Position numbers and translations under genes: made by a program. 64,000 nucleotides of DNA. Origin: Caprella mutica (lineage: Eukaryota > Arthropoda > Malacostraca > Amphipoda > Caprellidae). Of the stretch, positions 15,701-28,919 are shown one piece after another. How positions within the stretch are numbered: position 1 is the first letter of the stretch; each line of letters begins with the position of its first letter. Under the pieces are notes generated by a model that worked only from the letters and a program-made list of their open reading frames with translations, was not told where the DNA came from and made no database searches. The DNA lies in the NCBI GenBank assembly GCA_947561585.1, contig CANNZV010000268.1:560719-624718 (forward strand). The letters run 5' to 3'.

Positions 15701-18471
15701 AACAAATGAAGTCAACATCAAATGAAGTCAACATCAAATGAAGTCAACATCAAATGAATAAATAACAAATGAAGTCAACATCAAATGAAGTCAACATCAA
15801 ATGAAGTCAACATCAAATGAAGTCAACATCAAATGAAGTAACATCAAATGAAGTAAGCATTAGATGGAGTAAACATCAAGTGAAGTAAAAAAAAAATGAA
15901 GTCAACATCAAATGAAGTAAACATCAAATGAAGTCAACATCAAATGAAGTCAACATCAAATGAAGTAAACAACAAATGAAGTTAACATCAAATGAAGTAA
16001 ACAATAAATGAAGTTAAAATCAAATGAAGTCAATATCAGATGAAGTCGACATCAAATGAAGTCAACATAAAATGAAGTAAATATCAAATGAAGTCAACAT
16101 CAAATGAAGTAAACATCAAATGAAGTCAACATCAAGTGAAGTAAACATCAAATGAAGTAAACATCGAATGAAGAAAACATCAAATGAAGTAAACAACAAA
16201 TGAAGTCAACATCAAATGAAGTAAACATCAAATGAAGTCAACATCAAATGAAGAAAAACAACAAATGAAGTAAACATAAACTAAAGTAAACATCAAATGA
16301 AGTAAACATCAAATGAAGTAAACATCAAATGAAGTAAACATCAAATGAAGTAAACATCAAATGAAGTAAACATCAAATGAAGTAAACATCAAATGAAGTA
16401 AACATCAAATGAAGTAAATATCAAATGAAGTAAACATCAAATGAAGAAAGCAACAAATGAAGTAAACACACAAATGAAGTAAACATCAAATGAAGTAAAC
16501 ATCAAATGAAGTAAACATCATTTAATGAAGTAAATATCAAATGAAATAAACATCAAATGAAGTAAGCAACAAATGAAATGAACACATAAATGAAGTAAAC
16601 GTCAAATGAAGTAAACAACAAATGAAGTAAACAACAAATGAAGTAAACATCAAATGAAGTAAACATCAAATGAAGTAAACATCAAATGAAGTAAACATCA
16701 AATGAAGTAAACATCAAATGAAGTAAACATCAAATGAAGTAAACATCAAATGAAGTAAACATCAAATGAAGTAAACATCAAATGAAGTAAACATCAAATG
16801 AAGTAAATATCAAATGAAGTAAACATCAAATGAAGAAAGCAACAAATGAAGTAAACACACAAATGAAGTAAACATCAAATGAAGTAAACATCAAATGAAG
16901 TAAACATCAATTAATGAAGTAAATATCAAATGAAATAAACATCAAATGAAGTAAGCAACAAATGAAATGAACACATAAATGAAGTAAACGTCAAATGAAG
17001 TAAACAACAAATGAAGTAAACAACAAATGAAGTCAACATCAAATGAAATAAACATCAAATGGAGTAGACATCATATGAAGTAAACATCAAATGAAGTAAA
17101 CATCAAATGAAGAAAACAACGAATGAAGTAAACAACAAATGAAATCAACATCAAATGAAGTAAACATCAAATGAAGTAAACAACAAATGAAGTCAACATC
17201 AAATGAAGTCAACATTAAATGAAGTCAATATCAAATGAAGTAAACAACAAATTTAGTAAACATCAAATTAAGTAAACATCAAATGAAGTAAATATCAAAT
17301 GAAGGAAACATCAAATGAAGTAAACATAAAATGAAGTAAACATCAAATGAAGTAAACATCAAATGAAGTAAACAACAAATGAGGTAAACTGCAAATGAAG
17401 TCAACATCAAATGAAGTTATCATCAAATGAAGTAAACAATAAATGAAGATAAAATCAAATGAAGTCAATATCAGATGAAGTCGACATCAAATGAAGTCAA
17501 CATAAAATGAAGTAAATATCAAATGAAGTCAACATCAAATGAAGTAAACATACAATGAAGTCAACATCAAGTGAAGTAAACATCAAATGAAGTAAACATC
17601 GAATGAAGAAAACATCAAATGAAGTAAACAACAAATGAAGTAAACATTAAATGATGTAAACATCAAATGAAGTGAATAAAAAATGAAGTAAACAACAAAT
17701 GAAGAAAACAACAAATGAAGTAAACATAAAATATAGTAAACATCAAATGAAGTAAACATCAAATGAAGAAAACATCAAATGAAGTAAACATCAAATGAAG
17801 TAAACATCAAATGAAGTAAACATCAAATGAAGTAAACATCAAATGAAGTAAACATCAAATGAAATAAACATCAAATTAAGTAAACATCAAATGATGTAAA
17901 TATCAAATGAAGTCAACATCAAATTAAGTAAGCAACAAATGAAGTCAACATCAAATGAAGTCAACATCAAATGAAGTAAACATCAAATGAAGTAAACAAC
18001 AGATGAAGCAAACATCAAATGAAGTGAACATAAAATGAAGTAAACATCAAATGAAGTAAACATCAAATGAAGTAAACATCAAATGAAGTAAACAACAAAT
18101 GAGGTAAACAGCAAATGAAGTAAACATCAAATGAAGTAAACATCAAATGAAGTAAACATCAAAAGAAGTAAACATCAAATTAAGTAAACAACAAGTGAAG
18201 TAAACAACAAATGAAGTAAACAACAAATGAGTTAAACCACAAATGAAGTCAACATCAAATGGAATAAATATCAAATGAAGTAAACAACAAATAAAGTAAA
18301 CATCAAATGAAGTTAACATCAAATGAAGTAAACAACAGATGAAGCAAACATCAAATGAAGTAAACATAAAATGAAGTAAATAACAAATGAAGTCAACATC
18401 AAATGAAGTCAACATCAAATGAAGTAACATCAAATGAAGTAAGCATTAGATGAAGTAAACATCATATGAAG
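12705..18471. repeat. 5.7-kb higher-order block, copy 2
   Basis: This second copy lies directly after the first. It shares rare markers with copy 1, for example GGAGTAGACATC near 11291 and 17058, GAATAAATAACAAAT near 9927 and 15694, and CATCATTTAATG near 10750 and 16517. It differs by the 112-bp duplication near 13961-14184 and by scattered substitutions, such as CAAACGAAATAAAC near 11160 in copy 1 against CAAATGAAATAAAC here. It too contains the 3559-bp sub-period (14874 and 18433 match). Confidence 0.82.
13961..14184. repeat. Local 112-bp (7-unit) tandem duplication
   Basis: A seven-unit segment occurs twice in a row. The marker ATTAAATGATG is at 13975 and 14087, and AAACATAAAATATAG is at 14051 and 14163, both 112 bp apart. 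The corresponding place in the first 5.7-kb block has the segment once. One copy reads GAATAAACAATG and the other GAATAAAAAATG. Exact ends are uncertain by about one unit because the flanks are the same repeat. Confidence 0.85.
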
Positions 18472-21290
18472 TAAACATCAAATGAAATTAACATCAAATG
18501 AAGTAAGCAACAAATGAAATGAACACATAAATGAAGTAAACGTCAAATGAAGTAAACAACAAATGAAGTAAACAACAAATGAAGTCAACATCAAATGAAA
18601 TAAACATCAAATTGAGTAAACATCATATGAAGTAAACATCAAATGAAGTAAACATCAAATGAAGAAAACAACGAATGAAGTAAACAACAAATGAAATCAA
18701 CATCAAATGAAGTCAACATCGAATGAAGTAAACAACAATTGAAGTCAACATGAAATGAAGTCAACATCAAATGAAGTAAACATCGAATGAAATAAACAAC
18801 AAATGAAGTCATCATAAAATGAAGTCAACATCAAATGAAGTAAACATCAAATGAAGTAAACAACAGATGAAGTAAACATCGAATGAAGTAAACAACAAAT
18901 GAAGTAAACAACAAATGAAGTCAACATCAAATGAAATAAATATCAAATGAAGTAAACAACAAATGAAGTAAACATCAAATGAAGTAAAAATCAAATGAAG
19001 TAAACATCAAATGAAGTAATTGCAACAAATGAAGTCAACATCAAATAAAGTCAACATTAGATGAAGTAAACATCAAATAAAGTAAAAATCAAATGAACTA
19101 AACATCAAATAAAGTAAACATCAAATGAAGTAAACATCAAATGAAGTAAACATCAAATGAAGTAAACATCGGATGAAGTAAGCAACAAATGAAGTGAACA
19201 ACAAATGTCAACATCAAATAAAGTCAATATCAAATGAAGTAAACATCAAATGAATAAATAACAAATGAAGTCAACATCAAATGAAGTCAACATCAAATGA
19301 AGTCAACATCAAATGAATAAATAACAAATGAAGTCAACATCAAATGAAGTCAACATCAAATGAAGTCAACATCAAATGAAGTCAACATCAAATGAAGTAA
19401 CATCAAATGAAGTAAGCATTAGATGGAGTAAACATCAAGTGAAGTAAAAAAAAATGAAGTCAACATCAAATGAAGTAAACATCAAATGAAGTCAACATCA
19501 AATGAAGTCAACATCAAATGAAGTAAACAACAAATGAAGTTAACATCAAATGAAGTAAACAATAAATGAAGTTAAAATCAAATGAAGTCAATATCAGATG
19601 AAGTCGACATCAAATGAAGTCAACATAAAATGAAGTAAATATCAAATGAAGTCAACATCAAATGAAGTAAACATCAAATGAAGTCAACATCAAGTGAAGT
19701 AAACATCAAATGAAGTAAACATCGAATGAAGAAAACATCAAATGAAGTAAACAACAAATGAAGTAAACATTAAATGAAGTAAACATCAAATGAAGTGAAA
19801 AAAAATGAAGTAAACAACAAATGAAGTCAACATCAAATGAAGTAAACATCAAATGAAGTCAACATCAAATGAAGAAAACAACAAATGAAGTAAACATAAA
19901 CTAAAGTAAACATCAAATGAAGTAAACATCAAATGAAGTAAACATCAAATGAAGTAAACATCAAATGAAGTAAACATCAAATGAAGTAAACATCAAATGA
20001 AGTAAACATCAAATGAAGTAAACATCAAATGAAGTAAACATCAAATGAAGTAAATATCAAATGAAGTAAACATCAAATGAAGAAAGCAACAAATGAAGTA
20101 AACACACAAATGAAGTAAACATCAAATGAAGTAAACATCAAATGAAGTAAACATCAATTAATGAAGTAAATATCAAATGAAATAAACATCAAATGAAGTA
20201 AGCAACAAATGAAATGAACACATAAATGAAGTAAACGTCAAATGAAGTAAACAACAAATGAAGTAAACAACAAATGAAGTAAACATCAAATGAAGTAAAC
20301 AACAAATGAAGTAAACATCAAATGAAGTAAACATCAAATGAAGTAAACATCAAATGAAGTAAACATCAAATGAAGTAAATATCAAATGAAGTAAACATCA
20401 AATGAAGAAAGCAACAAATGAAGTAAACACACAAATGAAGTAAACATCAAATGAAGTAAACATCAAATGAAGTAAACATCAATTAATGAAGTAAATATCA
20501 AATGAAATAAACATCAAATGAAGTAAGCAACAAATGAAATGAACACATAAATGAAGTAAACGTCAAATGAAGTAAACAACAAATGAAGTAAACAACAAAT
20601 GAAGTCAACATCAAATGAAATAAACATCAAATGGAGTAGACATCATATGAAGTAAACATCAAATGAAGTAAACATCAAATGAAGAAAACAACGAATGAAG
20701 TAAACAACAAATGAAATCAACATCAAATGAAGTAAACATCAAATGAAGTAAACAACAAATGAAGTCAACATCAAATGAAGTCAACATTAAATGAAGTCAA
20801 TATCAAATGAAGTAAACAACAAATTTAGTAAACATCAAATTAAGTAAACATCAAATGATGTAAATATCAAATGAAGTCAACATCAAATTAAGTAAGCAAC
20901 AAATGAAGTCAACATCAAATGAAGTCAACATCAAATGAAGTAAACATCAAATGAAGTAAACAACAGATGAAGTAAACATCAAATGAAGTAAACATCAAAT
21001 GAAGTAAACATTAAATGAAGAAAACATCAAATGAAATCAACATCAAATGAAGTAAACAACCAATGAAGTCAACATCAAATGAAGTAAACATCAAATTAAG
21101 TAAACATCAAATGAAGTAAATATAATATGAAGCAAACATCAAATGAAGTAAACATAAAATGAAGTAAACATCAAATGAAGTGAATAAAAAATGAAGTAAA
21201 CAACAAATGAATTCAACATCAAATGAAGTAAACATCAAATGAAGTCAACATCAAATGAAGAAAACAGCAAATGAAGTAAACATAAAATAA
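18472..21290. repeat. 16-bp array, further HOR copy (3559-bp related)
   Basis: The segment continues the HOR family of the preceding block: the marked region ending at 15435 recurs at 18994 with an offset of 3559 bp. It holds a TAATTGCAAC unit near 19015, a GCATTAGATG unit near 19417, a GGAGTAGACATC unit near 20633 and an AAATTTAG unit near 20821. It differs from the earlier copies by a CAAATTGAG unit near 18608 where they have CAAATGGAG, and by different numbers of consensus units. Confidence 0.75.
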
Positions 21291-24200
21291 AGTAAACATC
21301 AAATGAAGTAAACATCAAATGAAGTAAACATCAAATGAAGTAAACATCAAATGAAGTAAACATCAAATGAAGTCAACATCAAATGAAGTAAACATCAAAT
21401 TAAGTAAACATCAAATGAAGTAAATATCAATTGAAGGAAACATCAAATGAAGTAAACATAAAATGAAGTAAACATCAAATGAAGTAAACATCAAATGAAG
21501 TAAACAACAAATGAGGTAAACTGCAAATGAAGTCAACATCAAATGAAGTTATCATCAAATGAAGTAAACAATAAATGAAGTTAAAATCAAATGAAGTCAA
21601 TATCAGATGAAGTCGACATCAAATGAAGTCAACATAAAATGAAGTAAATATCAAATGAAGTCAACATCAAATGAAGTAAACATCAAATGAAGTCAACATC
21701 AAGTGAAGTAAACATCAAATGAAGTAAACATCGAATGAAGAAAACATCAAATGAAGTAAACAACAAATGAAGTAAACATTAAATGATGTAAACATCAAAT
21801 GAAGTGAATAAAAAATGAAGTAAACAACAAATGAAGTCAACATCAAATGAAGTAAACATCAAATGAAGTCAACATCAAATGAAGAAAACAACAAATGAAG
21901 TAAACATGAAATAAAGTAAACATCAAATGAAGTAAACATCAAATGAAGAAAACATCAAATGAAGTAAACATCAAATGAAGTAAACATCAAATGAAGTAAA
22001 CATCAAATGAAGTAAACATCAAATGAAGTAAACATCAAATGAAGTAAACATCAAATGAAGTAAACATCAAATGAAATAAACATCAAATTAAGTAAACATC
22101 AAATGATGTAAATATCAAATGAAGTCAACATCAAATTAAGTAAGCAACAAATGAAGTCAACATCAAATGAAGTCAACATCAAATGAAGTAAACATCAAAT
22201 GAAGTAAACAACAGATGAAGCAAACATCAAATGAAGTGAACATAAAATGAAGTAAACATCAAATGAAGTAAACATCAAATGAAGTAAACAACAAATGAGG
22301 TAAACAGCAAATGAAGTCAACATCAAATGAAGTAAACATCAAATGAAGATAAACATCAAAAGAAGTAAACATCAAATTAAGTAAACAACAAATGAAGTAA
22401 ACATAAAATGAAGTAAATAACAAATGAAGTCAACATCAAATGAAGTCAACATCAAATGAAGTAACATCAAATGAAGTAAGCATTAGATGAAGTAAACATC
22501 ATATGAAGTAAACATCAAATGAAATAAACATCAAATGAAGTAAGCAACAAATGAAATGAACACATAAATGAAGTAAACGTCAAATGAAGTAAACAACAAA
22601 TGAAGTAAACAACAAATGAAGTCAACATCAAATGAAATAAACATCAAATGGAGTAAACATCATATGAAGTAAACATCAAATGAAGTAAACATCAAATGAA
22701 GAAAACAACGAATGAAGTAAACAACAAATGAAATCAACATCAAATGAAGTCAACATCGAATGAAGTAAACAACAATTGAAGTCAACATGAAATGAAGTCA
22801 ACATCAAATGAAGTAAACATCGAATGAAATAAACAACAAATGAAGTCATCATAAAATGAAGTCAACATCAAATGAAGTAAACATCAAATGAAGTAAACAA
22901 CAGAAGAAGTAAACATCAAATGAAGTAAACAACAAATGAAGTAAACAACAAATGAAGTCAACATCAAATGAAATAAATATCAAATGAAGTAAACAACAAA
23001 TGAAGTAAACATCAAATGAAGTAAAAATCAAATGAAGTAAACATCAAATGAAGTAATTGCAACAAATGAAGTCAACATCAAATAAAGTCAACATTAGATG
23101 AAGTAAACATCAAATAAAGTAAAAATCAAATGAACTAAACATCAAATAAAGTAAACATCAAATGAAGTAAACATCAAATGAAGTAAACATCAAATGAAGT
23201 AAACATCGGATGAAGTAAGCAACAAATGAAGTGAACAACAAATGTCAACATCAAATAAAGTCAATATCAAATGAAGTAAACATCAAATGAAGTAAATAAC
23301 AAATGAAGTCAACATCAAATGAAGTCAACATCAAATGAAGTCAACATCAAATGAAGTAACATCAAATGAAGTAAGCATTAGATGGAGTAAACATCAAGTG
23401 AAGTAAAAAAAAATGAAGTCAACATCAAATGAAGTCAACATCAAATGAAGTAACATCAAATGAAGTAAGCATTAGATGAAGTAAACATCAAATGAAGTCA
23501 ACATCAAATGAAGTCAACATCAAATGAAGTAAACAACAAATGAAGTTAACAACAAATGAAGTTAACATCAAATGAAGTAAACAATAAATGAAGTTAAAAT
23601 CAAATGAAGTCAATATCAGATGAAGTCGACATCAAATGACGTCAACATAAAATGAAGTAAATATCAAATGAAGTCAACATCAAATGAAGTAAACATCAAA
23701 TGAAGTCAACATCAAGTGAAGTAAACATCAAATGAAGTAAACATCGAATGAAGAAAACATCAAATGAAGTAAACAACAAATGAAGTAAACATTAAATGAA
23801 GTAAACATCAAATGAAGTGAAAAAAAAATGAAGTAAACAACAAATGAAGTCAACATCAAATGAAGTAAACATCAAATGAAGTCAACATCAAATGAAGAAA
23901 ACAACAAATGAAGTAAACATAAACTAAAGTAAACATCAAATGAAGTAAACATCAAATGAAGTAAACATCTAATGAAGTAAACATCAAATGAAGTAAACAT
24001 CAAATGAAGTAAACATCAAATGAAGTAAACATCAAATGAAGTAAACATCAAATGAAGTAAACATCAAATGAAGTAAACATCAAATGAAGTAAACATCAAA
24101 TGAAGAAAGCAACAAATGAAGTAAACACACAAATGAAGTAAACATCAAATGAAGTAAACATCAAATGAAGTAAACATCAATTAAAGAAGTAAATATCAAA

Positions 24201-24412
24201 TGAAATAAACATCAAATGAAGTAAGCAACAAATGAAATGAACACATAAATGAAGTAAACGTCAAATGAAGTAAACAACAAATGAAGTAAACAACAAATGA
24301 AGTCAACATCAAATGAAATAAACATCAAATGGAGTAAACATCATATGAAGTAAACATCAAATGAAGTAAACATCAAATGAAGAAAACAACGAATGAAGTA
24401 AACAACAAATGA
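21291..24412. repeat. 3122-bp higher-order repeat, copy 1
   Basis: This block is followed immediately by a near-identical copy at an offset of exactly 3122 bp. Shared rare features include AAATATCAATTGAAGG near 21424 and 24546, CAACAGAAGAAG near 22901 and 26023, CATCTAATGAAG near 23966 and 27088, and CAATTAAAGAAG near 24179 and 27301. Upstream of 21291 the two flanks differ. 3122 is not a multiple of 16 because the block contains several 15-, 17-, 18- and 19-bp units. Confidence 0.9.
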
Positions 24413-27400
24413 AATCAACATCAAATGAAGTAAACATCAAATGAAGTAAACATCAAATGAAGTAAACATCAAATGAAGTAAACATCAAATGAAGTCAACA
24501 TCAAATGAAGTAAACATCAAATTAAGTAAACATCAAATGAAGTAAATATCAATTGAAGGAAACATCAAATGAAGTAAACATAAAATGAAGTAAACATCAA
24601 ATGAAGTAAACATCAAATGAAGTAAACAACAAATGAGGTAAACTGCAAATGAAGTCAACATCAAATGAAGTTATCATCAAATGAAGTAAAAAATAAATGA
24701 AGTTAAAATCAAATGAAGTCAATATCAGATGAAGTCGACATCAAATGAAGTCAACATAAAATGAAGTAAATATCAAATGAAGTCAACATCAAATGAAGTA
24801 AACATCAAATGAAGTCAACATCAAGTGAAGTAAACATCAAATGAAGTAAACATCGAATGAAGAAAACATCAAATGAAGTAAACAACAAATGAAGTAAACA
24901 TTAAATGATGTAAACATCAAATGAAGTGAATAAAAAATGAAGTAAACAACAAATGAAGTCAACATCAAATGAAGTAAACATCAAATGAAGTCAACATCAA
25001 ATGAAGAAAACAACAAATGAAGTAAACATGAAATAAAGTAAACATCAAATGAAGTAAACATCAAATGAAGAAAACATCAAATGAAGTAAACATCAAATGA
25101 AGTAAACATCAAATGAAGTAAACATCAAATGAAGTAAACATCAAATGAAGTAAACATCAAATGAAGTAAACATCAAATGAAGTAAACATCAAATGAAATA
25201 AACATCAAATTAAGTAAACATCAAATGATGTAAATATCAAATGAAGTCAACATCAAATTAAGTAAGCAACAAATGAAGTCAACATCAAATGAAGTCAACA
25301 TCAAATGAAGTAAACATCAAATGAAGTAAACAACAGATGAAGCAAACATCAAATGAAGTGAACATAAAATGAAGTAAACATCAAATGAAGTAAACATCAA
25401 ATGAAGTAAACAACAAATGAGGTAAACAGCAAATGAAGTCAACATCAAATGAAGTAAACATCAAATGAAGATAAACATCAAAAGAAGTAAACATCAAATT
25501 AAGTAAACAACAAATGAAGTAAACATAAAATGAAGTAAATAACAAATGAAGTCAACATCAAATGAAGTCAACATCAAATGAAGTAACATCTAATGAAGTA
25601 AGCATTAGATGAAGTAAACATCATATGAAGTAAACATCAAATGAAATAAACATCAAATGAAGTAAGCAACAAATGAAATGAACACATAAATGAAGTAAAC
25701 GTCAAATGAAGTAAACAACAAATGAAGTAAACAACAAATGAAGTCAACATCAAATGAAATAAACATCAAATGGAGTAAACATCATATGAAGTAAACATCA
25801 AATGAAGTAAACATCAAATGAAGAAAACAACGAATGAAGTAAACAACAAATGAAATCAACATCAAATGAAGTCAACATCGAATGAAGTAAACAACAATTG
25901 AAGTCAACATGAAATGAAGTCAACATCAAATGAAGTAAACATCGAATGAAATAAACAACAAATGAAGTCATCATAAAATGAAGTCAACATCAAATGAAGT
26001 AAACATCAAATGAAGTAAACAACAGAAGAAGTAAACATCAAATGAAGTAAACAACAAATGAAGTAAACAACAAATGAAGTCAACATCAAATGAAATAAAT
26101 ATCAAATGAAGTAAACAACAAATGAAGTAAACATCAAATGAAGTAAAAATCAAATGAAGTAAACATCAAATGAAGTAATTGCAACAAATGAAGTCAACAT
26201 CAAATAAAGTCAACATTAGATGAAGTAAACATCAAATAAAGTAAAAATCAAATGAACTAAACATCAAATAAAGTAAACATCAAATGAAGTAAACATCAAA
26301 TGAAGTAAACATCAAATGAAGTAAACATCGGATGAAGTAAGCAACAAATGAAGTGAACAACAAATGTCAACATCAAATAAAGTCAATATCAAATGAAGTA
26401 AACATCAAATGAAGTAAATAACAAATGAAGTCAACATCAAATGAAGTCAACATCAAATGAAGTCAACATCAAATGAAGTAACATCAAATGAAGTAAGCAT
26501 TAGATGGAGTAAACATCAAGTGAAGTAAAAAAAAATGAAGTCAACATCAAATGAAGTCAACATCAAATGAAGTAACATCAAATGAAGTAAGCATTAGATG
26601 AAGTAAACATCAAATGAAGTCAACATCAAATGAAGTCAACATCAAATGAAGTAAACAACAAATGAAGTTAACAACAAATGAAGTTAACATCAAATGAAGT
26701 AAACAATAAATGAAGTTAAAATCAAATGAAGTCAATATCAGATGAAGTCGACATCAAATGACGTCAACATAAAATGAAGTAAATATCAAATGAAGTCAAC
26801 ATCAAATGAAGTAAACATCAAATGAAGTCAACATCAAGTGAAGTAAACATCAAATGAAGTAAACATCGAATGAAGAAAACATCAAATGAAGTAAACAACA
26901 AATGAAGTAAACATTAAATGAAGTAAACATCAAATGAAGTGAAAAAAAAATGAAGTAAACAACAAATGAAGTCAACATCAAATGAAGTAAACATCAAATG
27001 AAGTCAACATCAAATGAAGAAAACAACAAATGAAGTAAACATAAACTAAAGTAAACATCAAATGAAGTAAACATCAAATGAAGTAAACATCTAATGAAGT
27101 AAACATCAAATGAAGTAAACATCAAATGAAGTAAACATCAAATGAAGTAAACATCAAATGAAGTAAACATCAAATGAAGTAAACATCAAATGAAGTAAAC
27201 ATCAAATGAAGTAAACATCAAATGAAGAAAGCAACAAATGAAGTAAACACACAAATGAAGTAAACATCAAATGAAGTAAACATCAAATGAAGTAAACATC
27301 AATTAAAGAAGTAAATATCAAATGAAATAAACATCAAATGAAGTAAGCAACAAATGAAATGAACACATAAATGAAGTAAACGTCAAATGAAGTAAACAAC

Positions 27401-27534
27401 AAATGAAGTAAACAACAAATGAAGTCAACATCAAATGAAATAAACATCAAATGGAGTAAACATCATATGAAGTAAACATCAAATGAAGTAAACATCAAAT
27501 GAAGAAAACAACGAATGAAGTAAACAACAAATGA
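24413..27534. repeat. 3122-bp higher-order repeat, copy 2
   Basis: This tandem copy of 21291-24412 has no units between the two. Differences I could see are few: CATCTAATG near 25589 against CATCAAATG in copy 1, and GTAAAAAATAAATG near 24687 against GTAAACAATAAATG. Such low divergence makes it one of the youngest large duplications in the window, or possibly an assembly duplication. Confidence 0.9.
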
Positions 27535-28825
27535 AATCAACATCAAATGAAGTAAACATCAAATGAAGTAAACAACAAATGAAGTCAACATCAAATGAAG
27601 TCAACATTAAATGAAGTCAATATCAAATGAAGTAAACAACAAATTTAGTAAACATCAAATTAAGTAAACATCAAATGATGTAAATATCAAATGAAGTCAA
27701 CATCAAATTAAGTAAGCAACAAATGAAGTCAACATCAAATGAAGTCAACATCAAATGAAGTAAACATCAAATGAAGTAAACAACAGATGAAGTAAACATC
27801 AAATGAAGTAAACATCAAATGAAGTAAACATCAAATGAAGAAAACATCAAATGAAATCAACATCAAATGAAGTAAACAACCAATGAAGTCAACATCAAAT
27901 GAAGTAAACATCAAATTAAGTAAACATCAAATGAAGTAAATATAATATGAAGCAAACATCAAATGAAGTAAACATAAAATGAAGTAAACATCAAATGAAG
28001 TGAATAAAAAATGAAGTAAACAACAAATGAATTCAACATCAAATGAAGTAAACATCAAATGAAGTCAACATCAAATGAAGAAAACAACAAATGAATTAAA
28101 CATAAAATAAAGTAAACATCAAATGAAGTAAACATCAAATGAAGTAAACATCAAATGAAGTAAACATCAAATGAAGTCAACATCAAATGAAGTAAACATC
28201 AAATTAAGTAAACATCAAATGAAGTAAATATCAAATGAAGGAAACATCAAATGAAGTAAACATAAAATGAAGTAAACATCAAATGAAGTAAACATCAAAT
28301 GAAGTAAACAACAAATGAGGTAAACTGCAAATGAAGTCAACATCAAATGAAGTTATCATCAAATGAAGTAAACATCAAATGAAGTAAACATCAATAGAAG
28401 TGAACAACAAATGAAGTAAACAACAAGTGAAGTAAACAATAAATGAAGTAAACAACAAATGAGGTAAACCACAAATGAAGTCAACATCAAATGAAATAAA
28501 TATCAAATGAAGTAAACAACAAATGAAGTAAACATCAAATGAAGTAAACACAGATGAAGTCAACATCAAATGAAGTCAACATCAAATGAAGTCAACATCA
28601 AATGAAGTCAACATCAAATGAAGTAATTGCAACAAATGAAGTCAACATCAAATAAAGTCAACATCAAATGAAGTCAACATTAAATAAAGTAAACATCAAA
28701 TGAACTAAACATCAAATAAAGTAAACAACAAATGAAGTAAACAACAAATGAAATCATCATCAAATGAAGTAAACATCAAATGAAGTAAACATCAAATGAA
28801 GTAAACATCAAATGAAGTAAACATA
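25510..28825. repeat. About 3.4-kb higher-order repeat, copy 1 (overlaps the 3122-bp copy 2)
   Basis: This stretch matches 28920-32205 with an offset of 3410 bp at first (25971 matches 29381) and 3379-3380 bp further on (CAATAG at 28392 matches 31771). The change of about 31 bp occurs around the variable consensus run near 27041-27224, where this copy has two more units. It begins inside the second 3122-bp copy, so the two duplication events are interleaved. A one-base loss gives GTAAACACAGATG near 28546, where the partner has GTAAACATCAGATG. Confidence 0.8.
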
Positions 28826-28919
28826 AAATGAAGTAAACATCAAATGAAGTAAACATCAAATGAAGTAAACAACAAATGAGGTAAACTGCAAATGAAGTCA
28901 ACATCAAATGAAGTTATCA
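28826..28919. repeat. Junction segment between the two 3.4-kb copies
   Basis: A short stretch of 16-bp units at the join. It repeats the sequence seen just upstream near 28262-28366, including the GAGGTAAACTGC and GTTATCATC units, and then switches into the start of the next copy. This looks like the crossover site of an out-of-register exchange. Confidence 0.6.
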
